64,000 bases of DNA from positions 744,001 to 808,000 of the forward strand of contig OX097180.1 of the NCBI GenBank assembly GCA_944407095.1, written 5' to 3'. The notes beneath the pieces are model-generated. The model saw nothing but the letters and a program-made list of their open reading frames with translations. It had not been told where the DNA came from and did no database searches. The stretch comes from Candidatus Enterousia intestinigallinarum. Lineage in GTDB: Bacteria; Pseudomonadota; Alphaproteobacteria; Rs-D84. Shown piece after piece: positions 16,510-24,688 of this stretch; positions within the stretch are counted from its first letter, which is position 1, and each line of letters starts with the position of its first letter. The position numbers and the translations under genes were made by a program.

Positions 16510-17877
16510 ATGAGATTTACAAAAATTACGGCATCTATTGGGCCGAAATGTGAAGACAGGGAAACTTTAACAAAAATGATTGCGGCGGGTGTGAATATGT
16601 GCCGCTTGAACTTCAGTCACGATACTGGCGATGTCCAGGGAAAAAAGATTGATTTAATTCGTGAAATATCGTCTGAATTAAATACTCCGGTTGCTGTTAT
16701 GATTGACTTGCAGGGGCCAAAGCATCGTATTGGAAACTTCGCAACCGAAGATAAATATCCATTGACCATTGGCCAGAAATTTATATTTGATTCAGATTCA
16801 ACTCCTGGCGACGGCACACGCGTACAACTGCCGGATGCGGATGTTATGAAATCGTTAAATGTTGGCGACAGAATTTTGTTGAATGATGGCAAGATTGAAA
16901 TGACGGTTGATTCTGTTGCGCCGGATAAGATTGTTGCAACGGTTGTTCGTGGTACCGAAATATGGTCGCGCCGTGGGTTTAATCTGCCGGATACGGAAAT
17001 AGCGACATCCGTCCTGACGGACAAGGATCGTGCCGATTTGGAATACGCGATTACAAAAAATCCTGATTGGGTTGCGATTTCGTTTGTTCAAAAACCCGAA
17101 GACGTTGCCGAGGTTCGCGATTTCATCACCGCACGCACATCGCACCCGATAAAAATTATTGCAAAGATTGAACGCCCCAACGCGGTTGAAAGAATCAGTG
17201 AAATTGCGTCTGTGGCTGACGGTATAATGATAGCGCGCGGCGATTTGGCGGTTGAGGTTCCGTTCGAAGAAGTTCCCGCAATTTCGCGTCGTATTATTCG
17301 TGAATGCCGCAAAATGAACAAGCCAGTTATTATGGCGACCCAGATGCTGGGCACGATGGTGAACAGTGAATTTCCGACCCGTGCGGAAATTACCGACGTT
17401 GCGAATGCGGCATACCTGCGTGCAGATTCAACAATGACGTCCGAAGAAACCACCATCGGAATCAATCCGGTCAATGTGATTGACACTATGTCCAAGATTC
17501 TGACATACGCCGACGCGGACGCGATTGCAAATCCGTACGATTGGTCACGTGTGGAAAATATTCCGGAAAACGATTGGTCGCGCAGTGTGGCGTCTATGGC
17601 ATACCTGAACCGTGCGTCTGCGATAGTTGTGTTTGCGCGCGATACGGACGCGGCGATGCAAATTTCTTGTCGCAAGCCGGATATTCCAATCGTCGCAGTA
17701 TGCAACGAACGCGTTATTGCAAACCAGTTGTGCCTGTTACGCGGGGTGTTTCCGGTGTTCAGTGACGAACTGTTTGCGCATCGCGACGGGTTCAACGCGG
17801 CGCGTCGCTTTGGCGTGACGTCCGGCAAATTGGTTATTGTGGACGAAGAAAAAATCAGTTTGCGCACATTGGACTGA
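16510..17877 (+). CDS. pyk: Pyruvate kinase
   Basis: 455 residues. N terminus TKITASIGPKCEDRETL; substrate-binding LNFSH; catalytic region KIERPNAVERI and IMIARGDLAVEVPFEEV; then MNKPVIMATQML. Converts phosphoenolpyruvate and ADP to pyruvate and ATP. The C-terminal allosteric domain is somewhat short. Transcribed divergently from gapR; the region between them (16417-16509) is AT-rich and must hold both promoters. Ends at a long bidirectional hairpin. Confidence 0.97.
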   Translation: MRFTKITASIGPKCEDRETLTKMIAAGVNMCRLNFSHDTGDVQGKKIDLIREISSELNTPVAVMIDLQGPKHRIGNFATEDKYPLTIGQKFIFDSDSTPGDGTRVQLPDADVMKSLNVGDRILLNDGKIEMTVDSVAPDKIVATVVRGTEIWSRRGFNLPDTEIATSVLTDKDRADLEYAITKNPDWVAISFVQKPEDVAEVRDFITARTSHPIKIIAKIERPNAVERISEIASVADGIMIARGDLAVEVPFEEVPAISRRIIRECRKMNKPVIMATQMLGTMVNSEFPTRAEITDVANAAYLRADSTMTSEETTIGINPVNVIDTMSKILTYADADAIANPYDWSRVENIPENDWSRSVASMAYLNRASAIVVFARDTDAAMQISCRKPDIPIVAVCNERVIANQLCLLRGVFPVFSDELFAHRDGFNAARRFGVTSGKLVIVDEEKISLRTLD

Positions 17878-17888
17878 TGCATTGGTGA

Positions 17889-17928
17889 AAAATACAAACG
17901 GGCGTTTTATACGCCCGTTTGTATTTTT
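17889..17928 (+). terminator. Bidirectional terminator between pyk and the cytidylyltransferase
   Basis: Hairpin ATACAAACGGGCG-ttttata-CGCCCGTTTGTAT with A- and T-runs on either side. The stop codon of the minus-strand gene lies in the loop. Confidence 0.9.
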
Positions 17929-18329
17929 GTCCTGATTTTTGTAGACGATATATTTTTAGTGTATTTGAAATATACGGGTTTAATGTTATTTGCAACCAGA
18001 AATTTGTTTTCAGCGATTTGCGATTCACAACCGCGTGCGTCATCGCCGCGATAGTATTCGTCGATTTTTACCCCAACACGTATCATAGTTTGAACAAACG
18101 ACATACCGTTTTCAATTATGTATGCAGCCGTCACATCGCGTAATTCTTTAACCAGATTGCAACGTGTTTTTTGTGGCAAAACAGGTTTGTGTCCTTTGTT
18201 TTGCTTTATATATTCGTCACTATTTACGCCAACCAATAATATGTCACAGCGCCGCTTTGCACGGCGTATCAGGTTCAGGTGTCCCTGGTGCAGCAAATCA
18301 AACGACCCGCACAGTATTCCGATTTTCAT
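17907..18329 (-). CDS. Cytidylyltransferase (TagD/glycerol-3-phosphate or choline-phosphate type)
   Basis: 140 residues. GSFDLLHQGHLNLI carries the HxGH nucleotidyltransferase motif and ISSTKIRTKI is the conserved C-terminal CTP-binding motif. It would activate an alcohol phosphate (glycerol-3-phosphate, phosphocholine, or phosphoethanolamine) as a CDP derivative. Its start overlaps the stop of the LicD gene by 4 bases, so the pair is coupled: this enzyme makes the CDP donor and LicD transfers the phospho-alcohol. Exact substrate unknown. Confidence 0.88.
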   Translation of the reverse strand: MKIGILCGSFDLLHQGHLNLIRRAKRRCDILLVGVNSDEYIKQNKGHKPVLPQKTRCNLVKELRDVTAAYIIENGMSFVQTMIRVGVKIDEYYRGDDARGCESQIAENKFLVANNIKPVYFKYTKNISSTKIRTKIQTGV

Positions 18330-19321
18330 TTTGTTTCATCCTTTTGTCCTGGTGCAAAACCGTCATATATGGATTTTGCATCGCGTTTCAAATATTCGCG
18401 CAAGTTTATCAGACGGCTGGGCGATTGGTCGTGTGTATATTCGTGTGTGCGGAAAATGTCGTCCGGAAATTGCCAAATATCACCCCAGCACTTTGTCGCA
18501 TACAATTCTGGGTCGCTTGGAAAATATAATTCGCGTCCATCAAATCGTTTGCGTACAATGGGAAAAATGGTATCAAAACTGTAAAATTCGAACGGTTTTC
18601 CGTCTGTATGTATCGGGACGACGGTTTTGTCGTATCCGGGAATGTACGAAAACAATTCTGTTTGAATTTTTGTTGCATCGCGGTGCTGTGCATATATATG
18701 CGCGTATATATCGGATATTTCCGTACGTGACATTTTGTTTGTTACATAGAATTTCAAAAATGTCTTGTTTTGAACAACGCGGTTATATTGCTGTTGGGCG
18801 TATGCGATTTGATTTGCGCCCGTATCGGTGTAGCAGTTCGGCGTGCTGTGTACCCCGTATCGCAGTATATCCAGAAATGCCCGTGTTTTTTTATGCACAA
18901 TGCGAAAGACATTGCTGGTCAGCATCAGGTCATATTCGTCGTTTGGTAATATTTTTCGTGCGGCTATTAAAAATTTTTCATAGTTTTCGGCAGTCATACC
19001 GACATCTATGTCATCGTCCCAGGGAACGCATTTTCCGTATCGTATCAGACCGGCAATGGCGCCGCCTATCATAAAATATTCAATTGCGTTTTTTCGTGCA
19101 AATGTGTCAAACGCACCCAGCAGTTGCAAGTTTGCCTGTTGTATATAGCGCAGAAAACCGTGCGCCGGCGACACCGCGGAAATATCAATTGTGGCGCGCA
19201 ATATATCTGTGATGCGCTTGGTTGGCGGGACAACCCGCGGTCCGCCCAGGCGACGTACATAGTTGCGCATACTGCGTGTTGGCAATGGAAAAGCCAATAT
19301 TCTGAAAAGTGTTCGTTTCAT
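18326..19321 (-). CDS. LicD-family phosphotransferase
   Basis: 331 residues. The start MKRTLFRILAF is chosen because AGGAG lies 8 bases upstream. Central motif IGGAIAGLIRYGKCVPWDDD followed by IDVGM is the LicD nucleotidyltransferase-like metal site. LicD proteins add phosphocholine or similar groups to surface glycans. With the coupled cytidylyltransferase it likely decorates lipopolysaccharide or another envelope glycan. A terminator and a structured RNA lie upstream (19344-19575), so its expression may be controlled by read-through of that RNA. Confidence 0.88.
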   Translation of the reverse strand: MKRTLFRILAFPLPTRSMRNYVRRLGGPRVVPPTKRITDILRATIDISAVSPAHGFLRYIQQANLQLLGAFDTFARKNAIEYFMIGGAIAGLIRYGKCVPWDDDIDVGMTAENYEKFLIAARKILPNDEYDLMLTSNVFRIVHKKTRAFLDILRYGVHSTPNCYTDTGANQIAYAQQQYNRVVQNKTFLKFYVTNKMSRTEISDIYAHIYAQHRDATKIQTELFSYIPGYDKTVVPIHTDGKPFEFYSFDTIFPIVRKRFDGRELYFPSDPELYATKCWGDIWQFPDDIFRTHEYTHDQSPSRLINLREYLKRDAKSIYDGFAPGQKDETK

Positions 19322-19343
19322 TGCATTTACTCCTGTGTTTATT

Positions 19344-19575
19344 AAAAACAAACCGTCAATACATTGACGGTCGGGGAGTTAAGCAAATCATAACACAGAA
19401 TGACCCTGTCGGTCTTTGGCATATGCCTGTTTTATAACCGACAGCTCCCCGGCCTTTTACGGACGAGGAGCCAATACGCAACCAGTTGGTCGCATATTGA
19501 CGGATTACAATGCATCGCATCGCTGTGTAAAGGGATTGCTTATGTCCCCGAATATTGTATCCACCAATATTCGTA
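19344..19575 (-). ncRNA. Structured RNA, copy 1 (unknown family), with intrinsic terminator
   Basis: Minus-strand RNA that shares its fold and conserved bases with 46655-46877. Elements in 5'-3' order: hairpin GGGA-CATAAGCAA-TCCC (19548-19532); variable stem CAATATGCGACC/GGTTGCGTATTG; P1 GGCCGGGGAG (19454-19445) with CTCCCCGACC (19378-19369); P2 CTGTCGG (19444-19438) with CCGACAG (19412-19406); P3 GGCATATGCC; P4 GTCAT/ATGAT. The first hairpin loop TAAGCAA (19542-19536) can pair with TTGCTTA (19386-19380) as a pseudoknot. A terminator (ACCGTCAAT-gt-ATTGACGGT, T-run, 19371-19344) follows directly, then the LicD ribosome site. A possible promoter is TTGAAA (19608-19603), 15 bases, TATAAA (19587-19582). 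It may be a riboswitch-like leader or a free small RNA. Confidence 0.75.
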
Positions 19576-19623
19576 AAAAAGTTTATAATAGGTATGTTTC
19601 GTTTTCAAGATGTTTTTAATCTA

Positions 19624-19653
19624 TTGACCGGCGCCGTGATTTTTTACTAGAAT
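19624..19653 (+). promoter_or_regulatory. Promoter of the D,D-carboxypeptidase gene
   Basis: TTGACC (19624-19629), 18-base spacer, TAGAAT (19648-19653). The expected start is near 19660, only a few bases before the ATG at 19664, so the message may be nearly leaderless. Confidence 0.65.
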
Positions 19654-19663
19654 AATTTTTGAA

Positions 19664-20860
19664 ATGAAAGGATTGTTGGGGATACTTTTGGCCTGTGTTA
19701 TGTTTGTGGTGCCGGCTTACGCCGCACAGTACCGCGCCGCGCTGGTTGCGGATATGGACAGTGGCCGCGTTTTATACGAAGAAAATTCAACCAAACAGAA
19801 TTATCCCGCCAGTTTGACTAAGATTATGACGCTGTATCTGACGTTTGATGCGTTGGAACACGGACGGTTGCGCCTGGATGATTATTTGATTGTGTCAAAG
19901 TCCGCGGCGTCCGCATCGCCGGTAAAACTGGGCGTTGCCGCCGGCAGCAAGATAAAGGTCGAAGACGCGATAAAGGCACTGACCGTTTTAAGTGCAAATG
20001 ATGTCGCGCGCGTTTTGGCCGAAAACTTAAAGGGCGGTATGGAGGGTAACTTTGCTGAACTGATGACGCGTGTTGCGCGGGAAATTGGATTGTCTGGAAC
20101 TAATTTTGAAAATTCGTCTGGATTGCCGGACGATGATCATATGTCAACCGCGCGTGATATTGCACTGTTGTCAATGGCGGTGTATAAACATTTCCCGCAA
20201 TATTGGAAATATTTTTCAATCAAGACCTGGACATATAATGGCAAAACGTACACAAACGGAAATCGGCTGTTGGGTACATATCCCGGGTGTGACGGGATGA
20301 AAACTGGATACACAAACAAGTCGCGCTATTCATTGGTTGCAACGGCAAAGCGCGACAATCACCATTTAATTGCGGTTGTTCTGGGTGCTGAAAATAAAGA
20401 TGTTCGGGCCAGTGTCGCGACAAATCTGTTAAATCGTGGATTTGAAAAAGTTGCAGGATTGCCAGCAGAAACAGTTGTTACATATACAACGGCGCAGCCG
20501 GTTGCCACAACACCGTCACCGACGCCGGCGGCTACATATACCGCGCCAGCGCCGACAAACGCGTCTGTTACTACATTTGGTGGGGCGTATGCTGCCGCCA
20601 CGGCGCAATCTGCGCCAGTTGCCGATGTGTCTGGTAATGCGCCTGGCAATGCGGGGGTGCAGTTTGGGGCGTTTTCTTCGCGTGATGCCGCCACAACCCA
20701 GGTGAACAATGTTAAAAACAAAATAGGGGTTACGGCGGTAATAGAAAACGCGCCGAACGGAATGTTCCGTGTGCGTGCGAATAATTTGTCTGAATCCGCG
20801 GCCCAGAATATTCGCAGTCGCGCACAAAACGCCGGCATAGATTGTTATGTCTTTCATTGA
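19664..20860 (+). CDS. D-alanyl-D-alanine carboxypeptidase (PBP5/6 type) with C-terminal SPOR domain
   Basis: 398 residues. Signal peptide MKGLLGILLACVMFVVPAYA; catalytic SLTK, second motif SAND, third motif KTGY: a class of penicillin-binding proteins that trim the terminal D-Ala of peptidoglycan stems. A Thr/Ala/Pro-rich linker (about 275-320) leads to a SPOR domain (VQFGAFSSRDAATTQVNNV), which binds denuded glycan at division sites. Instead of the C-terminal amphipathic helix of PBP5 the SPOR domain probably provides localisation. No clear ribosome site before the ATG. Confidence 0.95.
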   Translation: MKGLLGILLACVMFVVPAYAAQYRAALVADMDSGRVLYEENSTKQNYPASLTKIMTLYLTFDALEHGRLRLDDYLIVSKSAASASPVKLGVAAGSKIKVEDAIKALTVLSANDVARVLAENLKGGMEGNFAELMTRVAREIGLSGTNFENSSGLPDDDHMSTARDIALLSMAVYKHFPQYWKYFSIKTWTYNGKTYTNGNRLLGTYPGCDGMKTGYTNKSRYSLVATAKRDNHHLIAVVLGAENKDVRASVATNLLNRGFEKVAGLPAETVVTYTTAQPVATTPSPTPAATYTAPAPTNASVTTFGGAYAAATAQSAPVADVSGNAPGNAGVQFGAFSSRDAATTQVNNVKNKIGVTAVIENAPNGMFRVRANNLSESAAQNIRSRAQNAGIDCYVFH

Positions 20861-20878
20861 TTTACGGCCAGGTTGATT

Positions 20879-21478
20879 ATGAATCCGAAAATAGAAAAGT
20901 TGATTAAACAGTTTGCACGTTTGCCGCGTCTGGGGTCGCGTGCGGCCCAGCGTATAGTTCTGGCATTATTACAGGATAAAACCGGGCGTGCGGAAAGTTT
21001 GGCAAATGCACTGATTGATGCGGCAACGACAATCCGTCCGTGTCCTGTGTGCGGGGTACTAACCGATGTCGCCGCCGCATCGTGCGAGTTTTGTCGTGAC
21101 AGCGCGCGCGCAAATGGTCAGTTGTGTATTGTTCGCGACCTGGCCGATGTTTGGACTTTGGAAAAATCCGCGGTGTTTCACGGGCGATATCATATTTTGG
21201 GCGGATTGCTGTCCGGTGTTGCGGGTACTATGCCCGAAGATTTGAATATTGCAACACTGCCCGACCGCATACATAATGAAAATATTTCAGAGGTTATTTT
21301 CGCACTGCCCAACACGGTTGAGGGTAAAACAACCCAGCACTATGTTATGTCTATAATTGGCACGGATTCGGGCGCGCGTTTTTCAGAACTGGCGTCCGGG
21401 GTGCCGCTGGGGGGTGATTTGGACTATTTGGACGATGGAACGCTGTCGCTGGCGTTTGGTGGTCGCAAGGAATTATGA
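20879..21478 (+). CDS. recR: Recombination mediator RecR
   Basis: 199 residues from the ATG at 20879; a TTG two codons earlier is possible. Helix-hairpin-helix ARLPRLGSRAAQRIVLALL, zinc finger CPVCGVLTD...CEFC, then a Toprim domain with VRDLADVW and IIGTDSGARFSELASGVPLG. With RecO it loads RecA on gapped DNA. Lies between the carboxypeptidase and rsmA on the same strand. Confidence 0.96.
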   Translation: MNPKIEKLIKQFARLPRLGSRAAQRIVLALLQDKTGRAESLANALIDAATTIRPCPVCGVLTDVAAASCEFCRDSARANGQLCIVRDLADVWTLEKSAVFHGRYHILGGLLSGVAGTMPEDLNIATLPDRIHNENISEVIFALPNTVEGKTTQHYVMSIIGTDSGARFSELASGVPLGGDLDYLDDGTLSLAFGGRKEL

Positions 21479-21481
21479 ACT

Positions 21482-22306
21482 ATGGCCGATAAAATTGAAT
21501 CTTTGCCGCCGGTGTCCGAAATGATGCGCGATGCGGGATTGGAACCGAAAAAGCAGTTCGGACAGAATTTCCTGTTTGATTTGAATTTGACGGGACGGAT
21601 TGCGCGCGCCGTGCCGGATATAGAACATATTCCGGTTGTGGAAATTGGTCCCGGACCCGGTGGGCTGACGCGTGCATTGCTGTTGGCCGGCGCGCCACGC
21701 GTTATCGCCATAGAAAAAGATAAAACCACGTCACCGATATTGGACAGAATTGTTGATGCATCGGACGGGCGATTGACCGTTATTTATGATGATGCATTGC
21801 GTGTGGATTTTTCGGCACTGGGGATAGACGGTTATGCGATATGTGCAAATCTGCCGTATAATGTGGGGACGGAATTGTTTACGCGTTGGCTGTTGCGCGC
21901 GGCGCGTGGTGAAAATATAAAATCTATGACATTGATGTTCCAGCGCGAGGTTGCCGAACGTATCACCGCAACAGTTGGTGATGCGCAGTATGGGCGTCTG
22001 GGTGTCTTGACGTCATTGGTGGCAGACGCACATATATTGTTCAATGTGCCTAATACCGCGTTTGTGCCACGTCCGCGTGTGCAAAGTGCGGTTGTGTCTG
22101 TTATACCAAACGCGAAAAAAATCTGCGCCATTGATGATATTACTGCAATAGAAAAAATTACCGCAAAATTATTTGGCCATCGTCGCAAGATGATACGTGG
22201 AATAATTCCAAATGTTGATTGGGAAAAATACGGGCTGACTGGTACCGAACGTGCCGAAGAATTGACACCTGAAACATTTGCGTTATTGGCGCGCGATTTG
22301 GTATAA
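21482..22306 (+). CDS. rsmA: 16S rRNA dimethyladenosine methyltransferase
   Basis: 274 residues. KKQFGQNFLFD at the N terminus, SAM-binding EIGPGPGGLTRALL, catalytic NLPYNV, and FVPRPRVQSAVV: all RsmA/KsgA hallmarks. Dimethylates two adjacent adenines near the 3' end of 16S rRNA. Starts 3 bases after recR. Confidence 0.97.
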   Translation: MADKIESLPPVSEMMRDAGLEPKKQFGQNFLFDLNLTGRIARAVPDIEHIPVVEIGPGPGGLTRALLLAGAPRVIAIEKDKTTSPILDRIVDASDGRLTVIYDDALRVDFSALGIDGYAICANLPYNVGTELFTRWLLRAARGENIKSMTLMFQREVAERITATVGDAQYGRLGVLTSLVADAHILFNVPNTAFVPRPRVQSAVVSVIPNAKKICAIDDITAIEKITAKLFGHRRKMIRGIIPNVDWEKYGLTGTERAEELTPETFALLARDLV

Positions 22307-22339
22307 TTATATTTGTTCAGGGCAGGGGGGGGAGAGTAA

Positions 22340-24046
22340 ATGACACCAGCAATTTTGATATTTTTTGCAATATTATTTGTATTGGTGTGTATTTTGCGTG
22401 TTGCGCGCATTGGCACACTGGTGGCGTTTTTGTTGGCTGGAATTGTATCGGGACCCTATGTGTTGAATTTATTCCAGTTATCAGAAACCTGGGCGTTTTT
22501 GGGTGACCTGGGAATGCTGTTTTTGTGGTTTAACCTGGGGTTGGGGATAAATATGCGCCGCCTGTGGGATATGCGGCGGACTATATTCGGATTTGGTGCA
22601 GCCCAGGTTTTAATGGTTGCATTTATGCTGTTTCCAATATTGGCGGGAATAACGCCGTGGTCTATGCTGGGGTGTATAATGGTCGCATTGTTACTGGCGA
22701 TGTCCAGTACGTCTGCGGATATGCAACTGCTGATTGATCGTAATCAGTTAAATACGAATATGGGACGTCAGACGTTTTCCATATTGTTGTTTCAGGATTT
22801 GTTATCAATACCGCTGCTGGCGATGTTGCCGGTGTTTGCGGGAAAAAGTTTTAATCTTGGCGCAACGGCAATAGATATAGTTGTTTTGTCTGTTGCATTG
22901 ATTTTGGGTGTTGTTGTTGTGGGGCGCTTTATATTAAATCCGCTGATGCGTCTGGTTGCCAAATTAAAATCCAAAGAGGCGTTTTTACTAACCATAATGT
23001 TGACGATTATTGGCGGTGCAATCGTAATGGATTTAATCGGATTGCCGACTGGGTTGGGGGCGTTTTTGGCTGGTATGCTGTTGTCCGAAACAATTTATCG
23101 TCATCAAATCAGCGCGGAAATAACACCGTATTCGATGTTGTTTTTGGCGTTCTTTTTCATTGCATTGGGGATGGGACTGAATTTGTCATTACTGGGACAG
23201 AACTGGTATATAGTTCTGGCCGGAGTAATCGGATTGGTATTTATAAAGTTTGCCGCGATATTCATTGTTGCACGTGTACGTCACGTTTCTGTGCCTGATT
23301 CTGCTATGATTGCATTGATTTTGGCTCAGGGCGGTGAATTTGGTTTATTGATGTTGCAGACGATGAAAACCGCTGGCATAGACGCACTGCCACAGTCGCA
23401 TCAAGAAATTTTAACTGCGATAATAATTGTTTCTATAATGTTGACGCCGATATTGTTGGCGGTATTCGATTATCTGCGCAGACGGGGTAAAATATTGTCA
23501 GCATATCCATTACGTTCTGTTGACGAACGTGACAAAGATATACGACCGGCGGTAATAATTTGTGGATTTGGACGTGTTGGTCAAATTATTGCTGAAATGC
23601 TTGCTGCGGAAAACATACCATATGTTGCGATAGATTTGGATGTGAACGCTGTTATGATTGGGCGCGAACGCGGCTTTAATGTCGTGTACGGAAATACATC
23701 GACGGATGCTGTTTTGCGTGATTTCGGATTAGCACCACGTCGTACGCGTGCGGTTGTGATTGCGTTGGATAATGTTGCGACGGCGCGCGATACAATACAC
23801 GCTGTTCGTAATATTGCGCCACGTGTAAAAATCTTTGCGCGGGCCCGTAACTTGGCAGATACAGAAGAGTTGTTAAAGGAAGGTGTTACCCAGGCATTGC
23901 CCGAAACAATAGAATCATCGTTTATGTTGGGAACTGGCATTTTATCACATTTGGGGGTATCTGAATCAAAGATAAGAAACCTGCTGACTGAATTACGAAC
24001 TGATAATTATGCGGGCGTTGGTAAAACAATTTCGGACAAGAATTGA
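22340..24046 (+). CDS. Kef-type monovalent cation/proton antiporter with RCK domain
   Basis: 568 residues. About 12 membrane helices in the CPA2 pattern (LVAFLLAGIVSGPYVLNLF, later FSILLFQDLLSIPLLAMLP and ALILAQGGEFGLLML), followed by a cytosolic NAD-binding RCK_N domain (VIICGFGRVGQIIAEML, then VAIDLD). Resembles KefB/KefC or the YbaL group; the residues that bind glutathione in KefC cannot be confirmed. A GGGGGGGAG ribosome site lies upstream. Exports K+ or Na+ in exchange for protons at the inner membrane. Confidence 0.88.
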   Translation: MTPAILIFFAILFVLVCILRVARIGTLVAFLLAGIVSGPYVLNLFQLSETWAFLGDLGMLFLWFNLGLGINMRRLWDMRRTIFGFGAAQVLMVAFMLFPILAGITPWSMLGCIMVALLLAMSSTSADMQLLIDRNQLNTNMGRQTFSILLFQDLLSIPLLAMLPVFAGKSFNLGATAIDIVVLSVALILGVVVVGRFILNPLMRLVAKLKSKEAFLLTIMLTIIGGAIVMDLIGLPTGLGAFLAGMLLSETIYRHQISAEITPYSMLFLAFFFIALGMGLNLSLLGQNWYIVLAGVIGLVFIKFAAIFIVARVRHVSVPDSAMIALILAQGGEFGLLMLQTMKTAGIDALPQSHQEILTAIIIVSIMLTPILLAVFDYLRRRGKILSAYPLRSVDERDKDIRPAVIICGFGRVGQIIAEMLAAENIPYVAIDLDVNAVMIGRERGFNVVYGNTSTDAVLRDFGLAPRRTRAVVIALDNVATARDTIHAVRNIAPRVKIFARARNLADTEELLKEGVTQALPETIESSFMLGTGILSHLGVSESKIRNLLTELRTDNYAGVGKTISDKN

Positions 24047-24065
24047 TATTTGTATTTTTGCGTAA

Positions 24066-24094
24066 AAGTCCCCCGAACGGGGGACATTTTATTT
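24066..24094 (+). terminator. Terminator after the antiporter gene
   Basis: GTCCCCCG-aa-CGGGGGAC followed by ATTTTATTT. Confidence 0.88.
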
Positions 24095-24140
24095 GATTTT
24101 GTGCGCTGGTATTGTTATATTTCGTTCAATGGGGAAAATA

Positions 24141-24686
24141 ATGAAAAGTATTTGGAAATATATTGCAATAATTGTCGCCGCAATTTTAGCGGATCAGATA
24201 ACCAAGGGAATATTGCTGTATCTGATAACGGGCACGGTGCCCTTGTTTGGTGCGGCGTGGGACGTTGTGCCGGTGCCGTATTTGATGACCCAGGTGTGCA
24301 ATTTCTTTAACATAGTATTTACGTGGAATCCGGGTGCATCGTTTTCTATGTTGCGTGGTTTGGGCGAAGCGGCACCCCTGATTATAATAATAGGCACTGG
24401 TTTTATTATTGGTTTTATCGCATATTATCTGTTTGCGCGTGCACCAAAATATGAACGCGCACCATTGGCATTGGTTGTTGGTGGGGCGATTGGCAATTTA
24501 ATCGATCGCGTGCGTTTTGGCGCAGTGATTGATTTTCTGGACTTTCATATCGGTGGATGGCATTATCCATCGTTTAATGTTGCCGATATGTGCATTGTAA
24601 TTGGCGTTGCGTGGCTTATATTAAACTTTGTGCTGGCGCGGCGTCGTTGCGTGCGTTCGGTTGAATCTGATAAAAATGGAAAATAG
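24141..24686 (+). CDS. lspA: Lipoprotein signal peptidase
   Basis: 181 residues from MKSIWKYIAI; GGGGAA lies 8 bases before this ATG, while the upstream in-frame starts have none. Four membrane helices; catalytic aspartates in GNLIDRVRFG and SFNVADMCI; TWNPGASFSML is the conserved NxGxxFS-type segment. Cuts the signal peptide from prolipoproteins such as the lipoprotein at 57.9 kb. Two bases separate it from yidC. Confidence 0.96.
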   Translation: MKSIWKYIAIIVAAILADQITKGILLYLITGTVPLFGAAWDVVPVPYLMTQVCNFFNIVFTWNPGASFSMLRGLGEAAPLIIIIGTGFIIGFIAYYLFARAPKYERAPLALVVGGAIGNLIDRVRFGAVIDFLDFHIGGWHYPSFNVADMCIVIGVAWLILNFVLARRRCVRSVESDKNGK

Positions 24687-24688
24687 TT

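Noticed and set aside
18118..19074. 318-codon plus-strand frame across licD
   Set aside because: It is antisense to LicD and the cytidylyltransferase, both with clear motifs; the composition (many Cys, Arg, Phe) fits a shadow.
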